DNA of 64,000 nt from Nocardia speluncae NBRC 108251 (GCF_001613245.1 NZ_BDBZ01000018.1:1-64000); one strand, 5' to 3'; shown: positions 53,453 to 61,604, numbered from the stretch's first letter. Program-made: numbers and translations. The notes: generated by a model from the letters alone, not told the origin.

Positions 53453-54537
53453 TTCCGGGATCCGTTCTCTGCGTCGACAACTGTGGGGTCGGCCGGCATG
53501 GCCAGGGTGGTGAGATCGCCGTTGTCCGCGGAGCGGACGACCATCGGGTCCCGCGGGCCGCCGATATCGAGCCGCACATCGGGGCCGATGGCTGTCGCGA
53601 CGGCCGGGTGCAGGATGGTGAAACCGAAGACGAGGTCGCCGGGTGGCCCGGTGACCTGCGCGGACAGTTCGGTTACGGATTCCGCGGCTGGATCCGAAAC
53701 CGCCAGCGAGCCGGGCGAAACCGTGATCCGGAGATAGCGCGCCCGCTGCCGTTCCAGCGCGATCGTCAACTCGTGTTTCGACACCACCACATGGGTCTGT
53801 GCCGCAGGCAGCGAGGCCAGCAGAGCGCGGTGATCGGGGAAGGGTTCGGGCAGCGTGCGGCAAGTGCGGACGCCTCCATCGGCCGAACGGAACCGGACGC
53901 TGTGCTCGCCGGCCTCGAGATCCACCAGGTGGGCCCGGCGGATCTCCTGCAACACCGTGCTCAGATCGCCACCGTCCACCGTCGCCGCCCAGTCGGCCGA
54001 GCCGGCCTGCTCGGGGACGACCGTGCGGGTGGACAACCGGTACCGATCGGTCGCGGTGAGCGTCAGGGATTCGGCCGTCGTCTCGAACCGGACGCCGGTC
54101 AGTACGGGCAGGTCGGGGTCGGTGCCGGTGGCGGCGAGGATCTGCTCGACGGCCGCCGCCAGTACCGGCCCGCGCACTGTCGCCACCGGCCATCCGGACG
54201 ACTCCCCGAGGGCGGCCTTGACGACCTCGGCGGTTCGCCGCGCCTGCTGCGTGCGTTCGACCAGCCGCGCCATATGTTCGTCGATCAGCCGGACCGCGTC
54301 GTATGCGTCGGCGGCGAGCACCCGGCCGATACCGTCCAACGGCATATCGATATCCCGCAACCGGCGGATGGTCACCGCCCGAGCCACCTGCTCGGGCGCG
54401 TAGTAGCGGTAGCCGGTGCTCTCGTCGACCCCGGCCGGCGCGAGCAGGCCGGAGTCGTCGTAGAACCGCAGCGCGCTGGCGGTGATACCGCAGGAGCGGG
54501 CGAACGCACCGATGGTGATCAGGTCGGATTCGGGCAC
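53449..54537 (-). CDS. MerR-family regulator fused to DNA sliding-clamp-like domains
   Basis: A 362-residue protein. Residues 5-115 are a MerR DNA-binding and dimerisation domain (ITIGAFARSCGITASALRFY, GYRYYAPEQVARA). Residues ~125-350 look like domains II and III of the DNA polymerase III beta clamp: LAAAVEQILAATGTDPDLPV, TLTATDRYRLSTRTV, FPDHRALLASLP, and a final PMVVRSADNGDLTTLAMPAD that matches the DnaN C terminus. In ordinary BmrR-type regulators this position holds a small-molecule-binding domain. The clamp-like part may act as a ligand or protein sensor rather than a processivity factor. GTG start at 54537. Confidence 0.85.
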   Translation of the reverse strand: MPESDLITIGAFARSCGITASALRFYDDSGLLAPAGVDESTGYRYYAPEQVARAVTIRRLRDIDMPLDGIGRVLAADAYDAVRLIDEHMARLVERTQQARRTAEVVKAALGESSGWPVATVRGPVLAAAVEQILAATGTDPDLPVLTGVRFETTAESLTLTATDRYRLSTRTVVPEQAGSADWAATVDGGDLSTVLQEIRRAHLVDLEAGEHSVRFRSADGGVRTCRTLPEPFPDHRALLASLPAAQTHVVVSKHELTIALERQRARYLRITVSPGSLAVSDPAAESVTELSAQVTGPPGDLVFGFTILHPAVATAIGPDVRLDIGGPRDPMVVRSADNGDLTTLAMPADPTVVDAENGSRN

Positions 54538-54590
54538 CCGCCCATCATCGGGCTTCGAGCAGGTTGAAGGTCAAGACGGGAGTGTGCCGA

Positions 54591-54720
54591 TCACCCCAGT
54601 GCATCCAGCTGCTGCATCAGTGACAGATCGGCGCCGTGCGGCCAGTATTCGGCGAGCCGGCCGTCCGCGACGCGGAACAGGTCCATACCGGGGTAGCGCA
54701 CCCGGGTGCCGGTCGCGGCC
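54591..54720 (-). pseudogene. Truncated SnoaL-like gene (3' fragment)
   Basis: About 40 codons read GTRVRYPGMDLFRVADGRLA and end in a LSLMQQLDALG-type C terminus typical of SnoaL-like polyketide-cyclase proteins. The N-terminal two thirds are missing; the fragment abuts the end of the VOC gene. It is probably a deletion remnant. Confidence 0.65.
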
Positions 54721-54723
54721 CTG

Positions 54724-55152
54724 TCACTGGCCCCGGTAGGTGCCGAAGCTCCAGTAGTTGCCTTCCGGGTCGGCAACGGTGAACCCCCGCGACCCGTAAT
54801 CCTCGTCCTTCATTCCCCTGATCGTCTCCGCGCCCGCGGCGGTGGCGCGTTCGTAGAGGCCGTCCGGGTCGCTGCACACGACGTACACGGACTCGGTTCC
54901 CGGCGTGCGCCGCTCCGGCAGGCCGCCGTCTTTGCCCGCAGTACCGAACATGATTCCGCCGCCCGCGGGCCAGCGCAGTTCGGCGTGTTCGATAACCGAC
55001 GGGTCGTCGTCGCGGGCATACATCGCGGTCAGTTCGAAGCCGAAGGCCCGGACCAGGAAGTCCGCGGTGCCGCGGGCGTCCCGGAATACCAGGCACGGCC
55101 AGACGGTCGGCGCAGGTGTGGTTGTCGTAGTGGTTTGCTCCGGTGCTGTCAT
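54724..55152 (-). CDS. VOC-family (glyoxalase/bleomycin-resistance-like) protein
   Basis: A 142-residue protein with two beta-alpha-beta-beta-beta modules. The first begins VWPCLVFRDARGTADFLVRAFGFE, and the second ends in FTVADPEGNYWSFGTYRGQ, as in the VOC/YaeR-like group. A metal ligand pattern of H and E (VIEHAELRW, and the EGNYW glutamate) is present. Substrate is unknown. It lies 4 bp after the AraC regulator gene, so they form an operon. Confidence 0.88.
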   Translation of the reverse strand: MTAPEQTTTTTTPAPTVWPCLVFRDARGTADFLVRAFGFELTAMYARDDDPSVIEHAELRWPAGGGIMFGTAGKDGGLPERRTPGTESVYVVCSDPDGLYERATAAGAETIRGMKDEDYGSRGFTVADPEGNYWSFGTYRGQ

Positions 55153-55156
55153 GGTT

Positions 55157-55999
55157 TCAGCCTGGCTCGCCGGCGAGCCCCGGGTCTTGGACGGATGGAA
55201 TCTCCTCGGCCAGCCATTGCGTCGGGCTGCAACCGGCGAGCCGCGCGAACTCCCGGTTGAGATGCGGTTGGTCGTAGTACCCGCAGGCGGCGGCCACCTG
55301 CGCGATCGAAACGAACGACGGGGTGTTGAGCAGCATCTGCTTGGCCCGCTCGAACCGAGCGATCCGCCCCGCCACCTTCGGGCTCAACCCGAACTCGCTG
55401 CTGAACCGTTTGGTGAGGTACTGCCGGCTCCACCCGATACGTTCGGCGAGCCGCTCGACGCCCACCGTCCCGTGCGACCGCGCCACCGCCCGCCACGCCC
55501 AGGACAGCTCCGGGCCGACGGCCCGTTCCGGCATCAGCAGCCGGGTGAGCACCCGGTCGCAGGCCGCGAACCGCTGTGGCCAGCCGGAATGCTCCTGGAG
55601 TTCCTCCCATAGTTGCCGCCCGGGTGCACCGATCAGATCGCCGAATTCGATCGAGGTACTCCACAGTTCCGCAGCGGGCAGCCCGAACAGCACCCGGCAA
55701 CCCATCGGGGTGAGCTTCACGGCGACACCCTCTTGGGTGCCGTCGTGCGCGATCATCGCCGGGGTGTCCTGGAGGCCGCCGAGCACGCAGCGGTAGTTGT
55801 CCGGGGATTGGCAGCCGTCGCTCTGGCTGATCACGTCGATGACCGGTCCGATGGCCACGATGAACGTCATATGCCGGGACGGCAGCCCGCGATGCAGGCC
55901 CGCTTCGAACCCGGTCATCCGATAGCCGATATATCCGTCGATGAAGGCGGCCAGCGCTGGGGCCGGGTGGGCCGTCACCACCTGAGAGGTCGGCTCCAT
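55157..55999 (-). CDS. AraC-family transcriptional regulator
   Basis: A 280-residue regulator. An N-terminal AraC-like sensing domain (about 1-150) is followed by two HTH motifs (about 175-270): VERLAERIGWSRQYLTKRF and VSIAQVAAACGYYDQPHLNR. It is cotranscribed with the VOC gene and the SnoaL fragment, which suggests a detoxification operon. ATG at 55997-55999 is chosen; the frame is open into the antisense of ychF and is not real there. Confidence 0.88.
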   Translation of the reverse strand: MEPTSQVVTAHPAPALAAFIDGYIGYRMTGFEAGLHRGLPSRHMTFIVAIGPVIDVISQSDGCQSPDNYRCVLGGLQDTPAMIAHDGTQEGVAVKLTPMGCRVLFGLPAAELWSTSIEFGDLIGAPGRQLWEELQEHSGWPQRFAACDRVLTRLLMPERAVGPELSWAWRAVARSHGTVGVERLAERIGWSRQYLTKRFSSEFGLSPKVAGRIARFERAKQMLLNTPSFVSIAQVAAACGYYDQPHLNREFARLAGCSPTQWLAEEIPSVQDPGLAGEPG

Positions 56000-56191
56000 G
56001 AGTGTCACGCTACGCCGCTGCCGAGCGCATCGCCGCCCATGCCGTCCAGCACGAACGTGCCGCCGGATCGCTCGGCCGCACCGAACAGCCGGGTGAGCGC
56101 CTGACGTCCGCCGCCTTCGCCGCCCCGTCTGCGGGCGAGTTCCCCGGCCGACCGCCGGCCCGGCCGTTGTCCCGCGTAGACTCCAGTCCTC

Positions 56192-57271
56192 GTGAGTCTC
56201 ACCCTCGGAATCGTCGGCCTGCCCAACGTCGGAAAATCGACGCTGTTCAACGCGCTGACCCGCAACGACGTGCTCGCCGCGAACTACCCCTTCGCGACCA
56301 TCGAGCCCAACGTCGGCGTGGTTCCGCTGCCCGACCCCCGCCTGGACGAACTCGCGAAGATCTTCGGCTCGGCCCGCATCCTTCCCGCCACGGTGTCCTT
56401 CGTCGATATCGCCGGCATCGTGAAGGGCGCCTCCGAAGGCGCCGGCCTCGGCAACAAGTTCCTCGCCAACATCCGCGAAGCCGACGCCATCTGCCAGGTG
56501 GTCCGCGTTTTCGCCGACGACGATGTGGTCCACGTGGACGGCGAGGTGAACCCGGCCTCCGATATCGAGGTCATCGAGACCGAGCTGATCCTCGCCGACC
56601 TGCAGACCCTCGAGAAGGCGGTCGTCCGTCTCGAGAAGGAAGCCAAGGTCAAGAAGGACCGCAAACCGTACGCGGACGCCGCGAAGCAGGCGCAGGAAAT
56701 CCTCAACGGTGGGCGGACTCTGTTCCACGCCGCGAAAGAGATCGACGGTGAACTCCTGAAGGAACTGTCGCTGCTCACCACCAAGCCGTTCCTGTACGTG
56801 TTCAACGCCGACGAGTCGGTGCTCAGCGACGAAGCCAAGGTCGCGGAGCTGAAAGCCTCTGTGGCGCCGGCTGATTCGGTGTTCCTGGACGCCAAGGTCG
56901 AATCCGAACTCCTCGAACTCGACGACGAGTCCGCTGCCGAACTCCTGGAATCCATCGGCCAGACCGAACCGGGCCTGCACGCCCTGGCGCGGGCCGGTTT
57001 CCACACCCTCGGTTTGCAGACCTACCTCACCGCCGGCCCGAAAGAAGCCCGCGCGTGGACCATCCACCAGGGCGATACCGCCCCGAAGGCGGCCGGTGTG
57101 ATCCACACCGACTTCGAGCGCGGTTTCATCAAAGCCGAAGTGGTTGGGTTCGACGATCTGGTCGAGGCCGGGTCGATGGCGGCGGCCAAGGCGGCGGGCA
57201 AGGTCCGTATGGAAGGCAAGGACTACGTTATGGCCGACGGCGACGTAGTCGAATTCCGCTTCAACGTCTGA
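56192..57271 (+). CDS. ychF: Redox-regulated ATPase YchF (Obg-like)
   Basis: A 359-residue P-loop ATPase of the TRAFAC class that binds ribosomes. G1 is GLPNVGKSTLFNAL, followed by YPFATIEPNVG, FVDIAGIVKGASEGAGLGNKF and a C-terminal TGS domain ending GDVVEFRFNV. The position equals Rv1112. Its 3' end and a central piece reappear at 60194-60228 and 59062-59118, so a second copy once existed or was captured. The GTG start is conventional for the family. Confidence 0.97.
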   Translation: MSLTLGIVGLPNVGKSTLFNALTRNDVLAANYPFATIEPNVGVVPLPDPRLDELAKIFGSARILPATVSFVDIAGIVKGASEGAGLGNKFLANIREADAICQVVRVFADDDVVHVDGEVNPASDIEVIETELILADLQTLEKAVVRLEKEAKVKKDRKPYADAAKQAQEILNGGRTLFHAAKEIDGELLKELSLLTTKPFLYVFNADESVLSDEAKVAELKASVAPADSVFLDAKVESELLELDDESAAELLESIGQTEPGLHALARAGFHTLGLQTYLTAGPKEARAWTIHQGDTAPKAAGVIHTDFERGFIKAEVVGFDDLVEAGSMAAAKAAGKVRMEGKDYVMADGDVVEFRFNV

Positions 57272-57276
57272 TCCTG
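57242..57276 (+). repeat. Direct repeat, copy 1 (3' end of ychF)
   Basis: About 34 bp covering the last codons and stop of intact ychF. It matches 60194-60228 apart from two single-base indels that compensate each other, leaving the repeats the same length. Could be an integration or duplication boundary. Confidence 0.8.
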
Positions 57277-57415
57277 GCTGGGGAAATCAGGGACTCCCGG
57301 GCGTCCAGGCGGTTGCCTACGCGAAGACCGAGATCGAGCCTGTGTAGCCAAGGAATCCCACGGCTGCCTCCGCTCGAACCCGAGGAATCTGCTCGGTGTG
57401 GTTCTGAGTTGAAGG

Positions 57416-57899
57416 TCAGTTCAGCACGGTCCGGGTCAGCAGCTCGTGTACCAGGGCAAGGTCATCCAGTTCGGTGTCTCTGCCCTCGGGAACCTGCTGG
57501 ATCAGCTTCAACGTCCTCGGTCGGCGGCTCTCGAAGCAAAAGTCGACGTGCTGGGCGACGTCCTTCTTTAGCTGGTCCGCGGCCCCGGCCAGCTGCGAGC
57601 GTGCTGTTGGACCACACTCGCGATCGAGAGTGAGTCGGACGATATCGAGGAGGTCGGTCGCTTCCTTGTCTGCGCCGCGATCGAAGGTGGACTGCAGCTT
57701 CACTGGCACGACCGGTACTGGCCACAAGTAATTCGAGTTGGCTGACCTCGCCGCTGCGCCGGCGGTTCACGGTGTCGAGGTCACTGGTCGCCCGATGCGG
57801 GCTGCTGACCCGGCATATCACAGCCAAGCCGCCGATCACGGTGATGGGCCGACCGGTTCGAGCTTGCGTTTCGGGTATCGCGTGGACAAGAGCTGTCAT
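57416..57899 (-). pseudogene. Broken AbiEii-like nucleotidyltransferase toxin gene
   Basis: Reading from ATG 57899 gives a nucleotidyltransferase-like N terminus (RTGRPITVIGGLAVICRVSS, then TSDLDTVNRRR with the metal-binding DxD). After SQLELLVAS the frame switches, and the C-terminal part (PVVPVKLQSTFDRGADKEAT, LLDIVRLTLDREC) follows in another frame from about 57720 to 57416. Relatives have some 80-100 residues between these blocks, so an internal deletion has fused the halves out of frame. It lies 28 bp downstream of the AbiEi-like gene. Confidence 0.7.
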
Positions 57900-57927
57900 C
57901 GAAGCGCCTGCCAGAACGACTACGGGA

Positions 57928-58991
57928 TCACCAGACACGGTGGGCTGTTTCCTCCTGTGGTGTCCACAGTCCCAAGACCTCGCGTCCACGACCAGGGTCC
58001 TGCGCCAGATCGAGTGCGACGAAGAGTGGGTGTGCGAGTGGCCAAGGTTCGTGGGCGCGGGTGCTGTTGTCTGCTGGGGTCACGCGGTTACTGCATATGT
58101 AACCGATGGGTGCGACTCGGAGAGTGGCCGCACGGTCGGCTCGGCCGTGAGTAACGGGGCCGAGCAGTTTCGCAGCGCGACGAAGGATTCGAGTATCGGG
58201 CACGTAGAAGTCCGGCGGGGCCTCGGCGCGAATCGCAACCGGGGCTCCATAGACAGCTGCGGCATGGGAATCGCTCAGCGCCCATCCAGATTCGGCCGTG
58301 TCAGTGCTGTTGATCTGGAGCGCATCGTCGACGGTGGCGTCGTCTACCGGTAGTCGAGATACGTCGAGCGTCTCGGGTTCCCACGCGGCTGCGAGTTCCC
58401 AGAATAGTTCAGGTGTTTGCGGCAGATTGTTCGCGTCGATCAAACCTGCGTCGCGCAGAGCGGTGATGACAGCCGAGACCGAGCTGGGAGCGCGGTTGAG
58501 TCGTTGCGCGAGCTGCCGGACCCGGACAGGAACGTGTGGCTGGATGAGCATCGTGGCGGCGACTTCGATCCCGACCTGTCCCGAAAAGGCGCGGGCTCTC
58601 CGCGGACTCCCGACCATAGGCGTGACGTCAGTGTGGATGAGCAGGCCTGGCGCAGCGAGGTGGAGCTGTCCTCGAAGATCGAGCCAGCTCACACCTGCGT
58701 CACCGAGGCCGTGCCGTGCCTCATCGGTGATGCGCGCACCGACGACTACCAGTAGAGCTGGATCCTGGCGTGCCTGCGGGTTCGCGGAGTCGATCAGTGT
58801 CCGCACATTCTGGGAGGCCACCAGGGATCTGCTTTCACCTGGATGGCGATCTGGGTTCCATCATCGATCTGTAGATATGCATCGGTGCCGGAATCCGATT
58901 CGGGGGCAGGCACGATTCGGGCGCCGAGTCCGGCTGAGGCCACCGCGTCGGCGAGTCGAGTGACCGTGTCGGATACGTTTGCCGCGCTCAT
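57928..58991 (-). pseudogene. AbiEi-like winged-helix antitoxin gene with a frameshift
   Basis: ATG 58991 starts a frame (ANVSDTVTRLADAVASAGLG, TDAYLQIDDGTQIAIQVKA) that ends prematurely at 58794. The next frame continues VASQNVRTLIDSANPQARQD from about 58821 to 57928, with a winged-helix part (VRVRQLAQRLNRAPSSVSAV). One base change in length near 58810-58835 would restore about 350 residues. Architecture and partner fit a type IV toxin-antitoxin antitoxin. The downstream frame alone (GTG 58821) could still give a 297-residue product. Confidence 0.65.
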
Positions 58992-59008
58992 GCTCTGTTT
59001 ATAGCAGG

Positions 59009-59042
59009 TGTTCGGTGTTCGGTACATACCGAACACCGAACA
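59009..59042. promoter_or_regulatory. 34-bp palindromic operator
   Basis: Two perfect 16-bp arms (left TGTTCGGTGTTCGGTA) flank a CA centre. Each arm is itself a tandem TTCGGTG/TTCGGT pair. It lies 17 bp upstream of the AbiEi-like start codon and was probably bound by that protein for autoregulation. Confidence 0.7.
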
Positions 59043-59061
59043 GTCGGCATGTGGTGGCGAT

Positions 59062-59118
59062 CTGGCCGACCTGCAGACCCTCGCGGACGCCGCGAAGCAG
59101 GCGCAGGAAATCCTCAAC
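59062..59118 (+). pseudogene. Fragment of a second ychF copy with internal deletion
   Basis: 59062-59083 matches ychF 56591-56612 (21 of 22) and 59082-59118 matches 56671-56707 (37 of 37). The join removes about 20 codons in frame, giving DLADLQTLADAAKQAQEILN. Upstream and downstream sequence is unrelated to ychF. Confidence 0.8.
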
Positions 59119-59287
59119 CAGGAGATCCTTCCATCGAACGGATCGGAGTCTCACAACTCGGCGGACAGAACGTCAGGACAGCTCAATCTGCATATGACGT
59201 ACTCAGTGTGACATCGGGCCCCTCCGATCCGAGCCTGCCAAGGTTTCAGTATCGAGCGCTGGCCTTCGCTCGAGTCTGTGCAGCGCC

Positions 59288-59297
59288 GGGGGGGGGG
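59288..59297. repeat. G10 homopolymer
   Basis: Ten consecutive G residues just before the VOC remnant, in decayed sequence. It is a likely slippage or sequencing-error hotspot. Confidence 0.7.
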
Positions 59298-59299
59298 AA

Positions 59300-59430
59300 G
59301 TGATCGCTGAGCTTGCGGTCCGCGGTGCGACCCTCATCAAGCAGCCCACCGATATGCCGTGGAGCAGAGGTTCGCGATCGTGTGGGACCCGGCGGACACC
59401 GCGTGGAATCTCCCACCGCCGGTACCGCGG
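59300..59430 (+). pseudogene. VOC-family gene remnant with frameshift
   Basis: One frame reads IAELAVRGATLIKQPTDMPW and, after loss of one base near 59357, another continues EQRFAIVWDPADTAWNL. Together these are the usual C-terminal module of a glyoxalase-like protein. No start or N-terminal module is present. Confidence 0.6.
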
Positions 59431-59507
59431 TCGTCGAGGCTGATCCTTGCCGACCTTTGCATGGTCCTCATGCTCGAGCGGAAGTCTGGGTGGCCCCGAG
59501 CGTTCGC

Positions 59508-59531
59508 CTTATATATAATCATTCATATAAG
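59508..59531. promoter_or_regulatory. vapBC operator/promoter candidate
   Basis: Inverted repeat CTTATAT-(10)-ATATAAG, strikingly AT-rich, 17 bp upstream of the antitoxin start. VapB-type proteins bind such repeats to autoregulate. Confidence 0.6.
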
Positions 59532-59548
59532 AAATGAGAGGGGTCATC

Positions 59549-59767
59549 ATGACAGTAACCAGTGTCGACCTGGATCCGCAGCTCATCGAGCGTGCGCGAG
59601 CGCTGACGGGCGAGCGATCGAACCGGGCTGTTCTCGATCTCGCGCTGCGCCGGCTCATCGCTTCGAAGCAGAAGGGCGCGATGATCGACGGTATCGCAGG
59701 ACTGGCCGACCTCGATAACGAGCTCGGTTCGCCGGTGGTCTCTCCGGGCGAGTCTCGGTCCTCGTGA
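59549..59767 (+). CDS. vapB: VapB-type antitoxin
   Basis: A 72-residue antitoxin. The N-terminal half is a ribbon-helix-helix-like DNA-binding segment (SVDLDPQLIERARALTGERS, NRAVLDLALRRLIA) and the C-terminal tail (IAGLADLDNELGS) should block the toxin. It is preceded by a GAGAGGGG ribosome-binding site. The frame is open to 59534, but ATG 59549 fits. It overlaps vapC by 4 bp. Confidence 0.88.
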   Translation: MTVTSVDLDPQLIERARALTGERSNRAVLDLALRRLIASKQKGAMIDGIAGLADLDNELGSPVVSPGESRSS

Positions 59768-60177
59768 CCGACTACCTGGTCGACAACTCGGTCTGGGCAA
59801 GACTGGCCACCGGAGATCCGAATATCACAGCACGGCTGCGGCGCATCGAGCGAGCGCCGGCCGACCTGTTCGTCACGTGCCCGCCGCAGGTGCTCGAATT
59901 CTGCCACAGTGCCCGGACGCCCGAGGAGCATGCGCACTACCGAGAGCAGATCTCCCTCGGATTCCCGCTCGAGCATGCACCCGACGAATCGCTCGTGCTC
60001 GATATCCAGGCAGCGTTGTGGAATACGGGGCTCGTCCGGGCGGCCGGCTCGCACGATATCCTCATCGCCGGCTACGCCATCGTGAACGACGCGACTGTGC
60101 TTGCCGCGGACCACGACTTCGAGCACATCGCAAGGGTGTCCGACCTGCAGTGCGAGTACATCGTGCCTTCGCTATGA
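59764..60177 (+). CDS. vapC: VapC-type PIN-domain toxin
   Basis: A 137-residue PIN RNase. The acidic site includes D7 (YLVDNSVWARL), a glutamate in CPPQVLEFCHSAR, and C-terminal aspartates in SHDILIAGYAIVNDATVLAADHDF. VapC toxins cut specific RNAs, often tRNAs. The GTG start overlaps the vapB stop (GTGA). All catalytic positions look intact, in contrast to the broken AbiE-like genes upstream. Confidence 0.9.
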   Translation: MTDYLVDNSVWARLATGDPNITARLRRIERAPADLFVTCPPQVLEFCHSARTPEEHAHYREQISLGFPLEHAPDESLVLDIQAALWNTGLVRAAGSHDILIAGYAIVNDATVLAADHDFEHIARVSDLQCEYIVPSL

Positions 60178-60193
60178 CGTTGCTTTGTGCCGG

Positions 60194-60228
60194 AACGTAG
60201 TCGATTCCGCTTCAACGTCTGAATCCTG
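60194..60228 (+). repeat. Direct repeat, copy 2 (displaced 3' end of ychF)
   Basis: A second copy of the last ychF codons and stop, 2.95 kb from the first, directly after vapC. It lacks one A and gains one A relative to copy 1. Confidence 0.8.
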
Positions 60229-60237
60229 TTCCCAGGG

Positions 60238-60468
60238 CTATGGAAGCGCCGCGAAGGCTTTTTTGGTGTCGCGGTACCACCCCATCGCCTTCAGTGGATG
60301 CCTCCAGCGTCCCTTCATTTCCTCGTGGGCCTGTAGATGCTCATTGTCGCCACCGCGAGTGGCCTCCCGCAGGTGCCGATCCTGTGCCTTGATGATCTCG
60401 TCGGCGGTCTCCGCACTCAGCTCGAAGTCGCACGGACCACCCAGTTGACGGCAGGTCATGGTCTTCAC
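60238..60468 (-). CDS. DUF1059 family small protein
   Basis: A 76-residue protein of the DUF1059 family: MTCRQLGGPCDFELSAETAD is diagnostic, with paired cysteines. The tail has ALKAMGWYRDTKKAFAALP. The start is GTG at 60466-60468 because GAGGAG lies 6 bp upstream; ATG 60459 would be too close. Function is unknown. The long open frame upstream is not supported. Confidence 0.85.
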   Translation of the reverse strand: MKTMTCRQLGGPCDFELSAETADEIIKAQDRHLREATRGGDNEHLQAHEEMKGRWRHPLKAMGWYRDTKKAFAALP

Positions 60469-60675
60469 AGTGTTCTCCTCCTGATTGTTCTTACTCGTCG
60501 TTGCTCGGCAAGCCCTGTAGTACCGGCCGCACCCGGCCGGTGATGACCTATTCCTGCCGGGTCGAGCGTGGTTCCAGTCCCGCCGATTATCGGCACGGTT
60601 CGTGTCGATAATCGCATCTTGCGCCACCTCGGGACGCTTGTCAACGGCACGCACCGTGCCGGTACGCTCGGTTGC

Positions 60676-61275
60676 ATGGCCGACTCGTCCACGACACCTC
60701 GGCGCCGCGGTGCCGAACGCACCAGAGAGCTGCTCACCGTCACCCTCGATCTGGCGACAGAGGTCGGTTATCGGGGACTCAGCGTCGAAGCCATCGCCGG
60801 GCGGGCCGGCGTCGGGAAACACACCATCTATCGGCGCTGGTCATCCATCGCGGAGTTGCTGCTCGACGCGCTGAGCGTCGTATGGGTCAGCGACCTCGAC
60901 TACCGCACATCCGGGCCGGTCCGGGCGGATCTTCGAGAGCAGTTCGTGCGCTCCAGTCAGGCCCTCTCCACCCCGCCCATCGGCCCCGTCTACCGGGCGG
61001 TCATCGCTGAAGCCCAAGCCGACCCCGCGCTCAGAGCGACGTTGCACGAACGTTTTCTCGCCACAGTCGAACAGCGAACCCTCGATCGGATCACCAGAGC
61101 TCAGCGCGAAGGCCAGCTGGTCGCCGACGTGAATCTGGAATTTGCCGCCGAGGTACTGTGCGGAACTCTCTACTACCGCTTGCTACTCACGTCCCGACCC
61201 GTCGACGAGAAGGCAATCGATGGACTCCTCGACATGTTCATGGCCGCATATGGGGTAGGTGAAGCGCGCTCTTGA
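60676..61275 (+). CDS. TetR/AcrR-family transcriptional regulator
   Basis: A 199-residue repressor. The HTH covers about residues 12-60 (RGLSVEAIAGRAGVGKHTIY, RRWSSIAELLLDAL), and the C-terminal domain (about 80-190) resembles the TetR_C_11-type fold (PVYRAVIAEAQADPALRA). It is divergent from the DUF1059 gene, which it may control. The ligand is unknown. ATG 60676 is chosen over the longer frame from 60568. Confidence 0.9.
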   Translation: MADSSTTPRRRGAERTRELLTVTLDLATEVGYRGLSVEAIAGRAGVGKHTIYRRWSSIAELLLDALSVVWVSDLDYRTSGPVRADLREQFVRSSQALSTPPIGPVYRAVIAEAQADPALRATLHERFLATVEQRTLDRITRAQREGQLVADVNLEFAAEVLCGTLYYRLLLTSRPVDEKAIDGLLDMFMAAYGVGEARS

Positions 61276-61555
61276 GGCCGAGATCGTCAAGTGGCCGGAG
61301 CGTTCGCCCTTCGACCGGATTGCGGTCGGCTCTAGCTGCGGAAGTTGCTCGACTGCGGAACTCGGCCGAGTTCCGATTCGATGTCTGCTGAACGGTGACG
61401 CGGCGCCGCGTTCGGTGAGTCGCAACTGGCCCGGGATCGGTTCTGCCCGAATTGCACCGGTCCGTATTTCCGGTGGGTGGACGGGACCGGCCACGCAGCG
61501 CAGGTGAGCTTCACCTGGTGCCACGACCGTTGACGCGGAGGTGTGGGGTCCCTAA

Positions 61556-61569
61556 GGTAAGCGCTAACC
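61556..61569. promoter_or_regulatory. LacI-type operator 1 (imperfect)
   Basis: GGTAAGCGCTAACC, a 14-bp near palindrome (central AGCGCT), 76 bp before the LacI-family start and 49 bp from operator 2. Confidence 0.6.
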
Positions 61570-61604
61570 CCAACGATTACTCCCAGGTCGAACCCGGTAG
61601 GTTG

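Noticed and set aside
55157..57106. A 649-codon open frame on the minus strand spanning the AraC gene and the antisense of ychF
   Set aside because: Only the part from 55999 to 55157 has AraC homology. The rest is the mirror of the highly biased ychF coding sequence.
57272..60194. Classical integrative element using the ychF 3' end as an att site
   Set aside because: No integrase, excisionase or plasmid/phage gene is visible, and a second ychF piece lies inside. Erosion of a gene duplication explains the pieces at least as well.
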